The notes below the pieces were generated by a model, which was not told where the DNA came from, made no database searches, and saw only the letters and a program-made list of their open reading frames with translations. The position numbers and the translations under genes were made by a program. A stretch of DNA of 49,148 bases from Chara braunii (Eukaryota > Streptophyta > Charophyceae > Charales > Characeae), in assembly GCA_003427395.1 (NCBI GenBank), contig BFEA01000302.1, positions 587,475 to 636,622 of the forward strand, in the 5' to 3' direction. Below, one piece after another: positions 1 to 9,421 of this stretch (position 1 is the stretch's first letter; every line of letters starts with the position of its first letter).

Positions 1-235
1 TAAAACATTGTTATCATTGAGATCAAAGAGGGTAATAAGAACGTCTCCACTCCTTTCCATATGGTGAATTTTGCTAATCACTTGGGCCTAAAAAAACTGA
101 TCTGTCGTCACCCATTGGACCTTATTTGGATTTCTGGGGACTAAAACATTGTTATCATTGAGATCAAAGAGGGTAATAAGAACGTCTCCATTCCTTTCCA
201 TATGGCGAATGTTTCTAGTCACTTGGGGGTCATCT
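1..235. repeat. Direct duplication of about 90 bp inside the LINE
   Basis: Positions 1-90 are repeated almost exactly at 141-231, both starting with TAAAACATTGTTATCATTG. The offset is 140 bp. The 50 bp between the copies includes a CACCCATTGGACCTT stretch that is still LINE coding on the minus strand, so this is a tandem duplication of about 140 bp with its left copy cut by the window edge. It shifts the LINE reading frame. Confidence 0.85.
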
Positions 236-854
236 TTTAAGACTACCCAATCGTTAGTTTTGCTTTTGGGTCCTCTTTCGAGTATTTTAGTGCAGCCTAT
301 TGGGATTAGTTCTAGTATCTTATCAAGGGCAGCCTCTAAATGATGGCAGTATTTCAACTTTTCCTGTTTTTTTTTGTGTAAGATCCAATCATTAGTATTG
401 TGTATCCCAGGTATCACTGATTCTAATCACTCCTTTTCTTATCCATCTTTTGCAGGGTGAGTCTCTGCAATGTAGGGTGCATCCTTGTGAATCTCTGATC
501 CAGATGTTGTTGAAGAGTGGTTGTCTGCAGACTTCCTCCCACCTTTTTCTGGGGGGATCTTGTCAGTAAGTGAAAGTTTTCTCCATGTTTTAATAAGGGA
601 GGACCAGAAGGGGTCTTTAGCAAGGTCTATTCTGGCAGCTTCCCTATTGGATAGGTCAGACTCCTCTACCCTCATCCTTGTGGCTCTGGGTAAAGTCGAG
701 GCTTTGTTTTCCAACCATGTCATTGGGTCAATTTCATCACCGGTTGGTGGAGCTAACCTTTTGATCTGTTCCTAGGCTAACACACTCCATGGAGTTTGAG
801 GACTAAACCACCTTTTGATCCATTGTATTCACAAGGCCATTTCTTGGACAGTGG
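1..854 (-). mobile_element. LINE ORF2 C-terminal fragment (continues off the window)
   Basis: Minus-strand remnant of a non-LTR retrotransposon, from the region between the reverse transcriptase and the RT zinc-binding tail. The readable pieces are 439-775 and 88-417. They align by eye with the better copy at 41700-42440: IQWIKRW then PQTPW near 780-840, TWLENKA near 715, DPFWSSLIKTWRKL near 580-620, and LKYCHHLE then L-x-LIP near 300-350. Several stops and frameshifts show it is dead. It is the continuation of the LINE at 8140-9421: the last residues there (G-L-R-I-I-E-S) and the first here (T-V-Q-E-M-A) join in frame once the 855-8136 insertion is removed. Confidence 0.85.
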
Positions 855-886
855 TGTCGGTGCGAATACCCTTACAAGGGTATCCG
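855..886 (+). repeat. Terminal motif of element 1, with short palindrome
   Basis: The motif TGTCGGTGCGAATACCC is followed by TTACAAGGGTATCC, so ATACCCTTACAAGGGTAT folds back on itself. Seventeen identical bases (CGAATACCCTTACAAGG) recur at 25318-25334 inside the LTR element. Both copies lie at a point where an older element is interrupted, which is why I read this as a transposon end. Confidence 0.55.
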
Positions 887-899
887 CCCTGCTTTTTGC

Positions 900-3800
900 A
901 AACAAGAGAAAATAAGTTCGGTTTAAAGTTTAAGTATACCGTGCGAGGTGTGGAGGTGTTTGAGGTTTGTGTGGACTGAATGGTTGACTAGAGTAGAAAG
1001 TGTGTGGGCGTACAGATTTAAGGCGCGCGTAATCTCTCTTCTTATCGCATGGTTGCCGACCAAGTTTTTTATTTTTTGAGTAAACTAAAAATTAAAATAA
1101 TATTTTTCTTTTGACTAGTACACTTGACCGTGACATATGCATACGTACGAAGGACGGTATCGGCGACAACGCGACACTAGGTTATAGTCAGAGCGTGTGA
1201 GGAAGTGAACGCACGGTAGGAACAGGGCTTCACGGTCGTGGATTTAGTGGTAGGCCGAGAAATAGCCTTGAAAACTTTCAGCAGATCCACGTGCCGTACA
1301 GTACCCGCCTATATAGGTGTCCGCTAGTACTCGGCTTGGACTTGGGCCTAGTACTATTGGTTACAACATCGAACTTTCACCAAAGAGATTTAGGGATCGT
1401 AACCGAGTGGTGACAACACGGGAATATCGGAGTAGCGACAACACGGGAATATCAGAGTAGCGTGAAGGGACCGAGGGGTTGAGGGCCCGGGCGGGGCTAT
1501 GTCCTTTGGTTTTGCATTCTGCGTCGTCGGAGCGGTACTTGCGGTTCCTTTCTCTTGTTCGGCTCGTGACACTTAAACTCTTCTTGAATATTTTATTCAT
1601 CATTGTTGTTTTATTTTTGTTTTTCGAGACAGGCACGATATCGGATTTGGGGGTCGTCATGCCAGTTAAGGACCTTGTGTGCGCCCCTCTTCTGGTTGAC
1701 TTCATGGTTCTTACGTGTTTGGGGTGCTAGTGAAAACCCTTTATCCTGTTTAACTTAAAACGTGGACCAAAGAGTTCTTCGTGCATGCGAGCTGGTGGGT
1801 GATTCAACCGCGGGGCAGAAAGAAGCCCGGGTGGAGGGGGTTGATACGAAGCTCCGTCTATTGCCTGCAGTCTGCCATGGGAGGGTCTTAATGAGTGAGC
1901 ATGGCCCATGGGACCCAAAGGGTGGTGGGATGCCCCTAGGCAGAGTGAAGCAGGCGCACCAAGGTGAGGGCCGCAAGACTGTAGCAGTTACCCACTGGGA
2001 CCCACCTCACCTGGCTCGCATTTCAGGCTCCGCAGTAGGACCGCGCCCTCCCACTCATTGAGGAGTCAGAGTGGCAACAACAACCAAGCGTAGGCCGCGC
2101 TTCATGAATTTTGGCTTCCCTAAAGCACCTTTATGCGGTTTGTGGTAGTTTTTACTTGTTTGGTTGTCTGAGCAAACACAATTTTTATCGACCAGGGCCT
2201 GAGGCGCAACGGGGAAGCTTGCAGCAATGCTGCGTGCGAATCGTTTGACAGACTTGGGTATAGGGGCGAAAGACTAATTGAGCCGTGTAGTAGCTGGTTC
2301 AATTCGAAGTTTTCCTCAGGGTTGCTGAAACCGATGGATCGGTATCGGTCGTTGAGGGCACGCCACCGTCGGAGTTGCGCTAGTCGAAAAGGAGAGAGGC
2401 GACAAGCGGTAGGAGGAAAGTGACAACAGGCGCTAACACTGACCAAAAGGGAGTAGGAAAAAGCGGTGAATGCGGACGCGACGCAGTGCAGGGTGCATGT
2501 AAAAAGGGAGCGAGCCATGGCGGAAGCAAGCCAGATTAGGAGAGAGCTGAAAAAGAAGATCTCGCGCGTTGCTCCATGAAAATGGTTGGGGTGAGAGGCG
2601 ATATCGAAGTTTTAGCCCCGGGCGAGTGTGTTGGTCAGGTTAGTTTTGGTAGTAGGTTAGTAAGATAGGAGGTAGAGAAGAAAACTGCTGCGCGGAGGTA
2701 TGGCGGACGGAGAAAAGGAGAAGAAAGAAACGAGCATATCTCGCCCAATTGTCAATGACTTTGCCCCGGGGAAGATACTAATTGGGGGGGTTTGAAGGCG
2801 GGCGACCTCAAAGCCGAGGTCGTTTTTAGTGGTAAGTTAGTAAAATCATAGTTAGTAGGAAAGTAAGGTGCGCAGTGATGTCGGGGAGACCGGTTATGGC
2901 GGGAGTAAAATTCATCTAACTCGTGCGATTCTGGGTGAAAACAGGCGAGCGAAGTGGCAAATTGACGGTTTTTGGGTGTCTCAAAAGCAATGTCAAATTT
3001 CGCCCTAAAGAAGTAGTTTGGGCACTGCAAAGAGAGAGAGTTGTGCCCGGGAGGAGTTATGAGAATGCGGTGTATGCCTTCACGATCCAATGGAAGATTC
3101 ATTCGATTTTGCTCGTTCCTTTGATGGGCATATAGTAAAGTTGTTGTGTGAAGGATGACTTACCTGTTTGTCGGTGTGTCTGTTTGTGCCATCGATAGAG
3201 GTAGTCTATCGACAAAAGTTGGAGACTTACTTGTTTGGTGGCGAGTTACGATGTCACACTGCGTGCGAACCCGAGGCTAATTCGACAGTGTATCTTAGCA
3301 CACTTTAGCGGAAGATTCATCCTCGTTATGCTTACCTGGTACGTAGCGGGCACAACCATAGGCCACATGCATCCTCCTCATTATTATGTTGTTCGTCAAC
3401 ATCACGGTTACACTGGCCGTAGTTGCATTGCTCGTCATCGCCGTCATCACATGACTATCGTGCTTGTCCTGCCGAGTGGTTCTTCTCATAGCAAAGCCTT
3501 TCTAGGTGGGACACTTCTTTCTGTGAACTGCGAATAGCTCATGAGATCGAGTTATCTGTTTGCACGACGTTATCATCTTAGTTGAACCAGGCTGTGGCAC
3601 GCTACTACCACTATCGCTACGAAAGTTGAAGTTACTCTTTGGATTTTGTTGAGGTATCGGGCAGTATGTGCTGCTGATGAGTACCTAGCATGCTAGCAGT
3701 TGTTCGCACGAGCACGATTAGTCATTGTTGTGCACAACACTGTTTTTCGTCGGTACTACGCATTATAGTAGTTACCTGGCCGGTGCATTGCTCATCCTAC

Positions 3801-4500
3801 TAGACGAAATAGCAGGCGGCGAACCACGAGCTGCAGAGATACTTGTCGCCAATACCCTTTGAGTCACGAGCTTGAGGAGGGGTTGAGTTTGCAAAAAGGG
3901 AACCTGTTGCCGTGAGCTGGGAGGATCGCCAGAAAGTCAATTGTCGATGTTTTGACTTCAGTTGACCAAGTTGTTCTACGCATTGGCCACCATTGTGGGG
4001 CCCTCGGGTGGCTAAAGGTATCAAAGCCCTCTCCGTGGAGTTGAGTTTGTCCCATTCCTGTAGCTCGAGAGTCTAAAACTTCTTCCCTCTATCTTTCTTA
4101 ATCTAGGTTTAATCCTGGTTACGAGAGAAAGGCGGCATGCGGGATTGCAACCCGTAGGACCGCAACAAAACTCTGTGGGGAGTCAGCCCACCGATTGCGG
4201 GAGCTCTGTCGGAACTCGGGAGGAGTTATGGAGGCAGGGAACAGAGAGGTAATCATTGTTTCCCCTTTATAAACCCATTTATAACCCCTATTTGTACTTC
4301 TTGCTATGCTTTGACTGAGTATATTGTCTGCATCCGTACTTTGACTCTCAGTTTGACTTTTAGGACAAACGAGGATTAAGTAAAGGAATGGTTGTGCAAC
4401 TTCAGTTTCTTGTTTTGTTGTCTGACTAAAAACAGATTGTGAAAAGGGATTGCATCTGGGGGAAAGGTGGGAGGATGACTGTATTGAACGGGTTTGACTG
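900..4500. other. Interior of element 1 without recognisable genes
   Basis: No open frame here resembles a family I know. A 27 bp unit containing GACAACACGGGAATATC is present twice near 1413-1460. A loosely conserved module, GGAAGATTCAT then TTGCTC then ACTTACCTGTT about 65 bp later, occurs near 3090-3160 and partly near 3305-3335. It also occurs in the interior of the second element at 27168-27240 and 28465-28540, suggesting common ancestry. The open frame 1762-2061 on the plus strand (99 codons) has no recognisable motif. Confidence 0.4.
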
Positions 4501-4519
4501 GGTCAACCAAAGGCTGGGA

Positions 4520-5230
4520 AAGTCTCCATAAGGTTGGAGGGTCCAGTGATATGTTTATTTTCGAACGCCTGAAGGACCAGATAGGTTCCCATAAGATTGG
4601 GTGGTCTGGTTGCTCTGACTTGCGAGGACTTTGTGCTTGATTTTCAGGGACCACGTATTTTTTAATAAGATTGGATGACTTGGTTGCCTTCCTTCTTTGA
4701 GTTTTCTTATCTTTTACTAGTTCTGAAGGAGAGTTTCCACAAGATTTGATGATCCTGACTCTCTCTTGTTTTATTTTGAGGCAAAAATTCAGATAAATGA
4801 CTGGACAGGTTCCCATAAGATTGGGTGGTCTGGTCTGGAGCCGCGCACATTCTGGAACCAAAAGGTTAAATTTGTTTATATTTTATACTACTTTATTTAT
4901 GAACAGGCTAGTCAGATATTTTTCCATAAGATTGGATGATCTGACTATAACATATTATTTAACTGAAGAGAGTATGAATCAATAATAAAATTGTGATAAG
5001 TAGGGACAAACTGAATCTTGATTTAAGATGATCGGTTCAGTCATATGTTACATCAAAAAACAAAGTGCAAACAATTATATATAATTTGGATACTTAAATG
5101 GTCCAGGGCGACTAGGATGGCCACTTAGCCGTGTACCCAAAAAAGAGAAAAATTGTAATGCCCTGTGGTTGTGTATATTCAATGGCCGAGCTAGACAGGT
5201 TTCCATAAGATTGGGTGGTTTAGCTGTAAG
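4520..5230. repeat. Tandem array with about 75 bp period
   Basis: Seven copies of a core resembling CCATAAGATTGGGTGGTCTG start near 4526, 4589, 4663, 4736, 4812, 4924 and 5203. The first five are spaced 63-76 bp and the last two are further apart. Only the core is well conserved; the rest of each unit has diverged. A 161-codon open frame on the minus strand (4376-4861) runs through the array, with a recurring P-x-L-W-like motif every 25 residues or so. This follows from a period near a multiple of three, and I do not claim it is a gene. Confidence 0.75.
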
Positions 5231-5529
5231 TCTTAAGTAAGTTGGGTATAAGGGACAAATCAGTGAGAGACTACAAACTATTGTTTGGCCAGGTTGACTT
5301 GGGGTTGGTGAGAGTACTTACCTTTGTGGTTTGGCCTGCATGTGGCTGAATGAGATCACTACTTAGTCTAAGTTTCAGTTAATAGGTAGTTGCTTTAGTT
5401 GCTCGCCACGTGCTAGAGCCATAAAAGTTAGTTTCAATTCCTGCATTTTCTGAGTTGAGTTCAATTTTTGCATTTTATCGGATCTATTATTATACTTGAC
5501 CATGTATAAATCTTGGTACGATACTTTCT

Positions 5530-6045
5530 CTACGGGAAGCGTTGCCGAAATTTCTACAAAACCAAGGCGTTAGTCACATTTTGTCTTTTCAAGGTTCAGT
5601 TTGTTTGACTTTTTGACTTAGTAAAAATCCGGAAAGCCTCCTTTTTTAAAGGGAGTGCTGTCCAATTTTTTGCTACTTCAGGGAGTTGAATTGGACCTTG
5701 AGAAGTCAACGTCACTTTAGATTCTTAACTTAGCTTTGCATAAATCTTGAATTAACACTTTTCCAAAGGGAGCGCTGTCGAAATGTCTATAAATGTAAGG
5801 AGTTAGTTAAATTTTGTCTTAGTTGAACTCAGGTCTTGCTTTTGAGTTCATATCTGACTTAGTAAAAAATTGGAAATGTTTCGTTTCTAAAGGGAGTGCC
5901 GAAGTTTTCATTAAATCGGGGAGTTAAACAAAATTTGACTTTCCATAATTATAAATTGTTTTTTGTTTTTATATTTGAGTTATTATAAATTATGGAAATA
6001 TATTTTTCCTACAGGAAGCGCTGCCAAAATTTTCTTAGTTTAAAG
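5530..6045. repeat. Tandem array with about 116-124 bp period
   Basis: Five copies of a core like AAAGGGAGCGCTGTCGAAAT start near 5532, 5648, 5765, 5889 and 6011. Each is followed about 25 bp later by a weaker GGAGTTA then AATTTTG segment. The units are AT-rich and diverged. The array lies between the 75 bp array and the mitochondrial rRNA segment. I see no coding potential. Confidence 0.7.
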
Positions 6046-6064
6046 GATATAGGTTGTATTTGAA

Positions 6065-6307
6065 CCGATGACGATTCTGGGGATTCACTCTGTACAGAGG
6101 AGATCCGATCAGAATCTACCTCTTCATTAGGTACATTCTTAGATGAGCGAGAGTCATTCCACACGGGGCTCCCGGATCACTATGGCCGACTTTCGTCTCT
6201 ATTCGACTTGTAGGTTTCACTGTCAGGCAGACTTTGACCATTACGCTCTACAGCTGCACAAAGCGCTAGCTTGAGCCTACCTTCGCGTGCCTCCGTTACT
6301 CTTTAGG
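6065..6307 (-). pseudogene. rnl: Mitochondrial LSU rRNA fragment (3' exon side)
   Basis: On the minus strand the sequence starts CCTAAAGAGTAACGGAGGC and runs through GCGAAGGTAGGCTCAAGCTA, GAGCGTAATGGT, CTGCCTGAC, ACCTACAAGTCGAA, AGTCGGCCATAGTGATCC and CCCGTGTGGAA to CTCTCGCTCA. This is the domain V region around E. coli 23S positions 2250-2450. The wording matches plant mitochondrial 26S rRNA better than the plastid or nuclear versions I remember. Conservation fades towards 6065. A few substitutions in near-invariant positions, and its place inside a nuclear repeat, mark it as a nuclear copy of mitochondrial DNA and not a working rRNA gene. Confidence 0.8.
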
Positions 6308-6612
6308 CAACATTAGCTATATTTTATGTTTTTATTTGACAAATTAGACGTGAAGCGTCTCCTCTTTGAGCCGTAAGGTTGCCATCGCATACTTCGAAAG
6401 ATGTTGTGGTCTAGGAAAGGTATTTTTTTCGACACATGGGTATTATGAGTTTTGTCCATACTAAGTGTTAATCGGAGTTTGTCTCTAAGGAACGATTCCA
6501 ATTCAGATCTCAGTTCCACTGCTTCTGATCGTGGACCAGAGATTGCTACTAGAAAATCATCTGCGGAGCGGACGTAATGCATCCTTCGGTTCCGATTTAG
6601 ACTTGGTTAATT
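6308..6612 (-). pseudogene. Group II intron maturase (RT) remnant
   Basis: The minus-strand reading preserves the catalytic block of a group II intron reverse transcriptase: R-R-M-H-Y-V-R-S-A-D-D-F-L-V-A near 6540-6590, then GPRSEA, a L-E-x-F-L-R-D-x-L segment and L-S-x-D-K-T, ending in a degraded FLGH-like motif. The family norm is Y-V-R-Y-A-D-D-F, so the Tyr to Ser change and a stop just upstream (near 6610) indicate decay. Only about 90 residues remain of a protein that is usually 500 or more. It lies directly upstream of the rnl 3' exon on the same strand, as expected for an intron-encoded maturase in mitochondrial rnl. In the intact organelle it would help splice its own intron. Confidence 0.75.
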
Positions 6613-7330
6613 AAAAATGAAGTTTGAGTGAAATTGTGATATGAAGATTATTCTCGATAAACTTATAGATTTAGCCTGGGGATCGACCTGTCTTGTGTTA
6701 GAGGTCCTCTTGGTCGCTTGATTCAAGATTTGCGCTAGATCCAGTTTGATCCTACAAGAATCATCTTCTGTTATCACTGATAACAGGTCGGTTGCCGACT
6801 CGTTGGCTTACGATTCAACTCGAATCCATTCTTGTCACTCAACCTAAGGGCTTTAGCCTCGTGGTTTAAAATGTTTCATTGTGTTTTTACCCGGACTTTA
6901 TTGAATGACCCTTTAACAAAGGTACTGAGTATTTTATTGTTGGAAGGGTGCGCTAAGGTTGAGGTTTGTGTGGCTAAAGCGAGGGGTGTGAGCGTAGAGA
7001 ATGGTTGAGGTTGACCCCGTGTAGTGCATGAACTTTTGGTTGAATCTTTGATGTAATTGCATGTATGTTCTGTGGTTCGGACTTTGGATTTGACTGTCTG
7101 CAATCACATATATATAAATGGCTGAGAGGAATCCGACTATGATTGTGAGAAGTGATCGTCACATATTCATAACCCTTATCTGTATATATGTAAATACATA
7201 TGTCTTGAGTGTTTCTCATGGCCTACTGTGACCGCGCACAAGAGTTGAACAAATTATATTTTTGAGAGAAAAGGGAGATTTTCTGTTATCCTTTGCTTTT
7301 TAAAGTTTTTATAGTTGGACGTTGTAGTTC

Positions 7331-7385
7331 GTGACAACCGCCAAAGTCAAACCCCTTGATTTATCTCCAGGCTCTGGATGATGAA
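7331..7385 (-). pseudogene. rnl: Possible rnl 5' exon end
   Basis: On the minus strand GGTTTGACTTTGGCGGTTG resembles the LSU rRNA segment TTTGACTGGGGCGGT, which immediately precedes the CCTAAAGAGTAACGGAGG found at 6307. The stretch between them (about 6308-7330) would then be the intron, roughly 1 kb, much reduced. The match is short and sequence further upstream is not clearly rRNA, so this is tentative. Confidence 0.45.
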
Positions 7386-8130
7386 GCTGGTCTCCTGGGC
7401 GGTAAGAGACGATTGCCATCACAGATATGAACCTGTGTACCATCCACTCTTCAGAGGGTGCAGAAGAGGGTGTGGTTCTCAACCGCACTTGGCGGTTGTC
7501 CAACGTCGAGAGATCAATCATTGCGGCTGCTTGCGTATGCTTGCATTGCGAGTCGATATGAGTTAGCCCTGCGTCCGTGCGGTTTAATACTAAGTCTCGC
7601 GCATGACGCTTATCCGATTTTCCTATCGGAGAGTTATGGGATGACTACTAAGGGACTATGAGTGCTGTCACGTTGTTTGTTCTGTGTCGTTCTGTACATG
7701 TACATGTGCGTGCGTGTTTTAATTTTTATGTTTTTAGAATGGTGTATGGGATACGTTCTAGTCGACTGACGACGAGTCGCATGTGAGTCCGATAGAGGTG
7801 TAAAACTGCACGTACCCCCTATGCTACAACAAACGAGAAACGCCCCGACTGGTCCTCCTCTGCGATTGCAGGTGATTAACTCTCGTATTGTGGACTGGTA
7901 GCTCGGCAGGGATACGCCCACCGAAGGGAGGCGACAACTCCCGTAAGGTGGAGGTAAGTCGTGCCTCGCGTAGGCCCATCCTGTCGTAGGGGTTCACAAG
8001 AGGTATGGTTGGCGCACCGGAGCGGCTTGCGGAAGATCCATGAGTATCGCGATGAGGAATAGACAAACTCCTGCGTAACGTGGTCGAGAGGGTCCCGCCC
8101 CGTTTTGTGCGGTGCTGGACTGATTGCGCT
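7386..8130. other. Unassigned end of element 1
   Basis: GC-rich sequence without a recognisable gene. Open frames of 80-95 codons on the minus strand have no known motif. It could be further degraded mitochondrial sequence or the transposon's own subterminal region. Confidence 0.3.
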
Positions 8131-8310
8131 CGACATTGGATTCAATGATACGTAGTCCTCCTCAAGATTTGGGTTGTATAATTTATGACCATGCTACCCT
8201 ATCAATTGTATTACTTAACTCATGATTTCCCCTCCACAGGAAAACTATGAGTGGTTGTTGAAATCCCTTGATTGTTGCCTTATCTAGAGCCCAAATAACT
8301 GATTTATGTG

Positions 8311-8319
8311 ATATTGATG
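8311..8319. repeat. SINE target-site duplication, left copy
   Basis: ATATTGATG here is repeated exactly at 8457-8465, flanking the SINE. In the related LINE at 41510 this position is uninterrupted coding sequence. Confidence 0.8.
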
Positions 8320-8456
8320 TTATAATTTTATTATTATTATTATTTTTTTTGCGTTGGTACGACCGGACACCTCTATCTCCCCCGGGAAGGCTCCATCCAT
8401 TGGTGGGGAGCAACACCTGCTGGAAATCGGGTCTGGCGTCCCTTACATAACAACAC
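8320..8456 (-). mobile_element. SINE-like element with A-rich tail
   Basis: A 137 bp insertion on the minus strand. It has a conserved head (TAAGGGACGC, then GACCCG, then GCTCCCCACCAAT, then GATGGAGC), a short variable body and an A-rich tail of AAAAAAAATAATAATAAT type. It is flanked by a 9 bp target duplication. The same head, in the same order relative to an A tail, occurs at 16045-15896 and 45369-45225, and partly at 36526 and 44728. No internal Pol III promoter boxes are obvious to me, so the source RNA is unknown. Copying by the LINE machinery is inferred from the tail and the long duplication. Confidence 0.75.
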
Positions 8457-8465
8457 ATATTGATG
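8457..8465. repeat. SINE target-site duplication, right copy
   Basis: Exact copy of ATATTGATG at 8311-8319. Confidence 0.8.
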
Positions 8466-8483
8466 CTCGAACTACATTGTTAA

Positions 8484-9305
8484 ACCACCAGTATATGGCC
8501 AACAAAAAAAAAAAATTGCGGCCGTTAACGCGCCACAACTTCTGGGGTTCGGGGAAAACTCGACACTATAATTGGTGAAGAAGCTGTTGGTCCAAGGACG
8601 AGAAATTGGTGTACTCTTGTTTTCGCCGTGCATGTTTCCACATGCAGGGACGTTCCAACTGCAACTATAATACAGGCTCAAAAAAAAAAAAAAAAAAACG
8701 AACATTCTGTATCATGGATATTTTCTCGAGATGTATTGGTCCTTGAATGGGCGACCATATATTCGAAAGGGGAACTCATGAGAGCACTGTGTCCTTTTGT
8801 AACGTGCAACCCTTGTCATCATGGAGGAAACAGTGCTCCCGTGACTTCTGGATTCGAATATATGGTCCCCTATTCATGGAACGATACATGACGAGGAAAT
8901 GCCCTGGCTTATGCAACACGTAGAAAGATGTGAAGAGAAAAGAAAACGACCGTTTTCATGACGTTTTCATGCGATGATTTTTGCAACCGTATCAAGACTT
9001 GATTAGGGCGGAACTCCCCATGAGCGACGAAAAGTAAATAACTGAAAGTTGTCGTTTCATTGTTATGCTCTTTCTTTTTCTTTTTTTCCCCAAGGACTGC
9101 GCTCTCCACTGAGTTTGTGGCCACGCCCGGATTGTTGCATGAGTGAAAACAACGACGGTATCAGTGCCACTCCACAATACATCCCAAATTCGTCCCCTTC
9201 CCCTCCAGGTTCGGCAGCCTTTGGCGCGTAGGCAGAAATGAGGATCCTTTTTTTTAATATGAAAATTCATGCACTGAGCCTTAACAACTAGTAGGTACTG
9301 GTGGT
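8484..9305. mobile_element. TTAA-flanked non-autonomous DNA element (822 bp)
   Basis: The left end ACCACCAGTA (8484-8493) and the right end TACTGGTGGT (9296-9305) are perfect 10 bp inverted repeats. Each is bordered outside by TTAA (8480-8483 and 9306-9309). Removing the element and one TTAA rejoins LINE codons in frame (L-A-I-N-N-V-V-R-A-S against L-V-I-N-N-V-I-L-A-S in the copy at 41500). TTAA duplication is the hallmark of the piggyBac superfamily, but no transposase is present. The interior contains a second, independent inverted repeat (8724-8893). Confidence 0.75.
8724..8893. repeat. Imperfect long inverted repeat inside the TTAA element
   Basis: The left arm (about 8726-8795, containing ACCATATATTCGAA and GAGCACTGTGTCC) pairs with the right arm (about 8828-8892, containing GGAAACAGTGCTC and TTCGAATATATGGT). 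A spacer of about 30 bp separates them. By eye roughly four in five positions pair over 60 bp. It is probably a nested foldback element. Confidence 0.7.
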
Positions 9306-9421
9306 TTAATTGCAAGAGTGCTTCTAGAAATGGATGTATGTTTTTTTTTCCATAAATCCAATTTGGAGTTAGCATTATGTATAATCCATTCATTGTTGGC
9401 TTTTGGTCTTCCTTCTGCTGA

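Larger units (their letters stand above)
855..8136. mobile_element. Large insertion in the LINE with a 3 bp target duplication (element 1)
   Basis: The LINE reading frame stops at 8140 and resumes at 854. The trinucleotide TGG is present on both sides (852-854 and 8137-8139). Deleting 855-8136 plus one copy of TGG gives an uninterrupted LINE reading of the same length as the copy at 41700. The left end begins TGTCGGTGCGAATACCC. The right end read inward begins TGTCGAGCGCAATC, a weak match, so short imperfect terminal inverted repeats are possible. The left terminus recurs at 25309. The interior holds no recognisable transposase. It carries two tandem arrays, a mitochondrial rRNA and maturase segment, and otherwise unassigned sequence (about 900-4500 and 7600-8130). 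It may be a non-autonomous DNA transposon or several nested insertions. That one insertion interrupts the LINE is well supported; its class is not. Confidence 0.65.
8140..9421 (-). mobile_element. LINE 3' segment, interrupted by a SINE and a TTAA element
   Basis: LINE coding is present in three pieces on the minus strand: 9310-9421 (S-A-E-G-R-P-K then S-K-L-D-L-W), 8466-8479 (N-V-V-R-A-S) and 8140-8310 (WALDKATIKGFQQ, FLWRGNHE and RVAWS, then I-I-Q-P-K and G-G-L-R-I-I-E-S). They correspond in order to the intact reading at 41360-41690. The gaps are exactly the inserted TTAA element and SINE. It continues at 854-1 after the element 1 insertion. Stops in the coding pieces show it is inactive. 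Confidence 0.85.

Noticed and set aside
2752-3537. Small genes inside element 1
   Set aside because: Overlapping frames of about 100 codons on both strands, no motifs, no conservation between the two element copies that I can see.
6313-6582. LINE reverse transcriptase
   Set aside because: The R-R-M-H-Y-V-R-x-A-D-D-F block and L-S-x-D-K-T follow group II maturases, not the F-A-D-D context of the LINEs here, and it adjoins mitochondrial rRNA.
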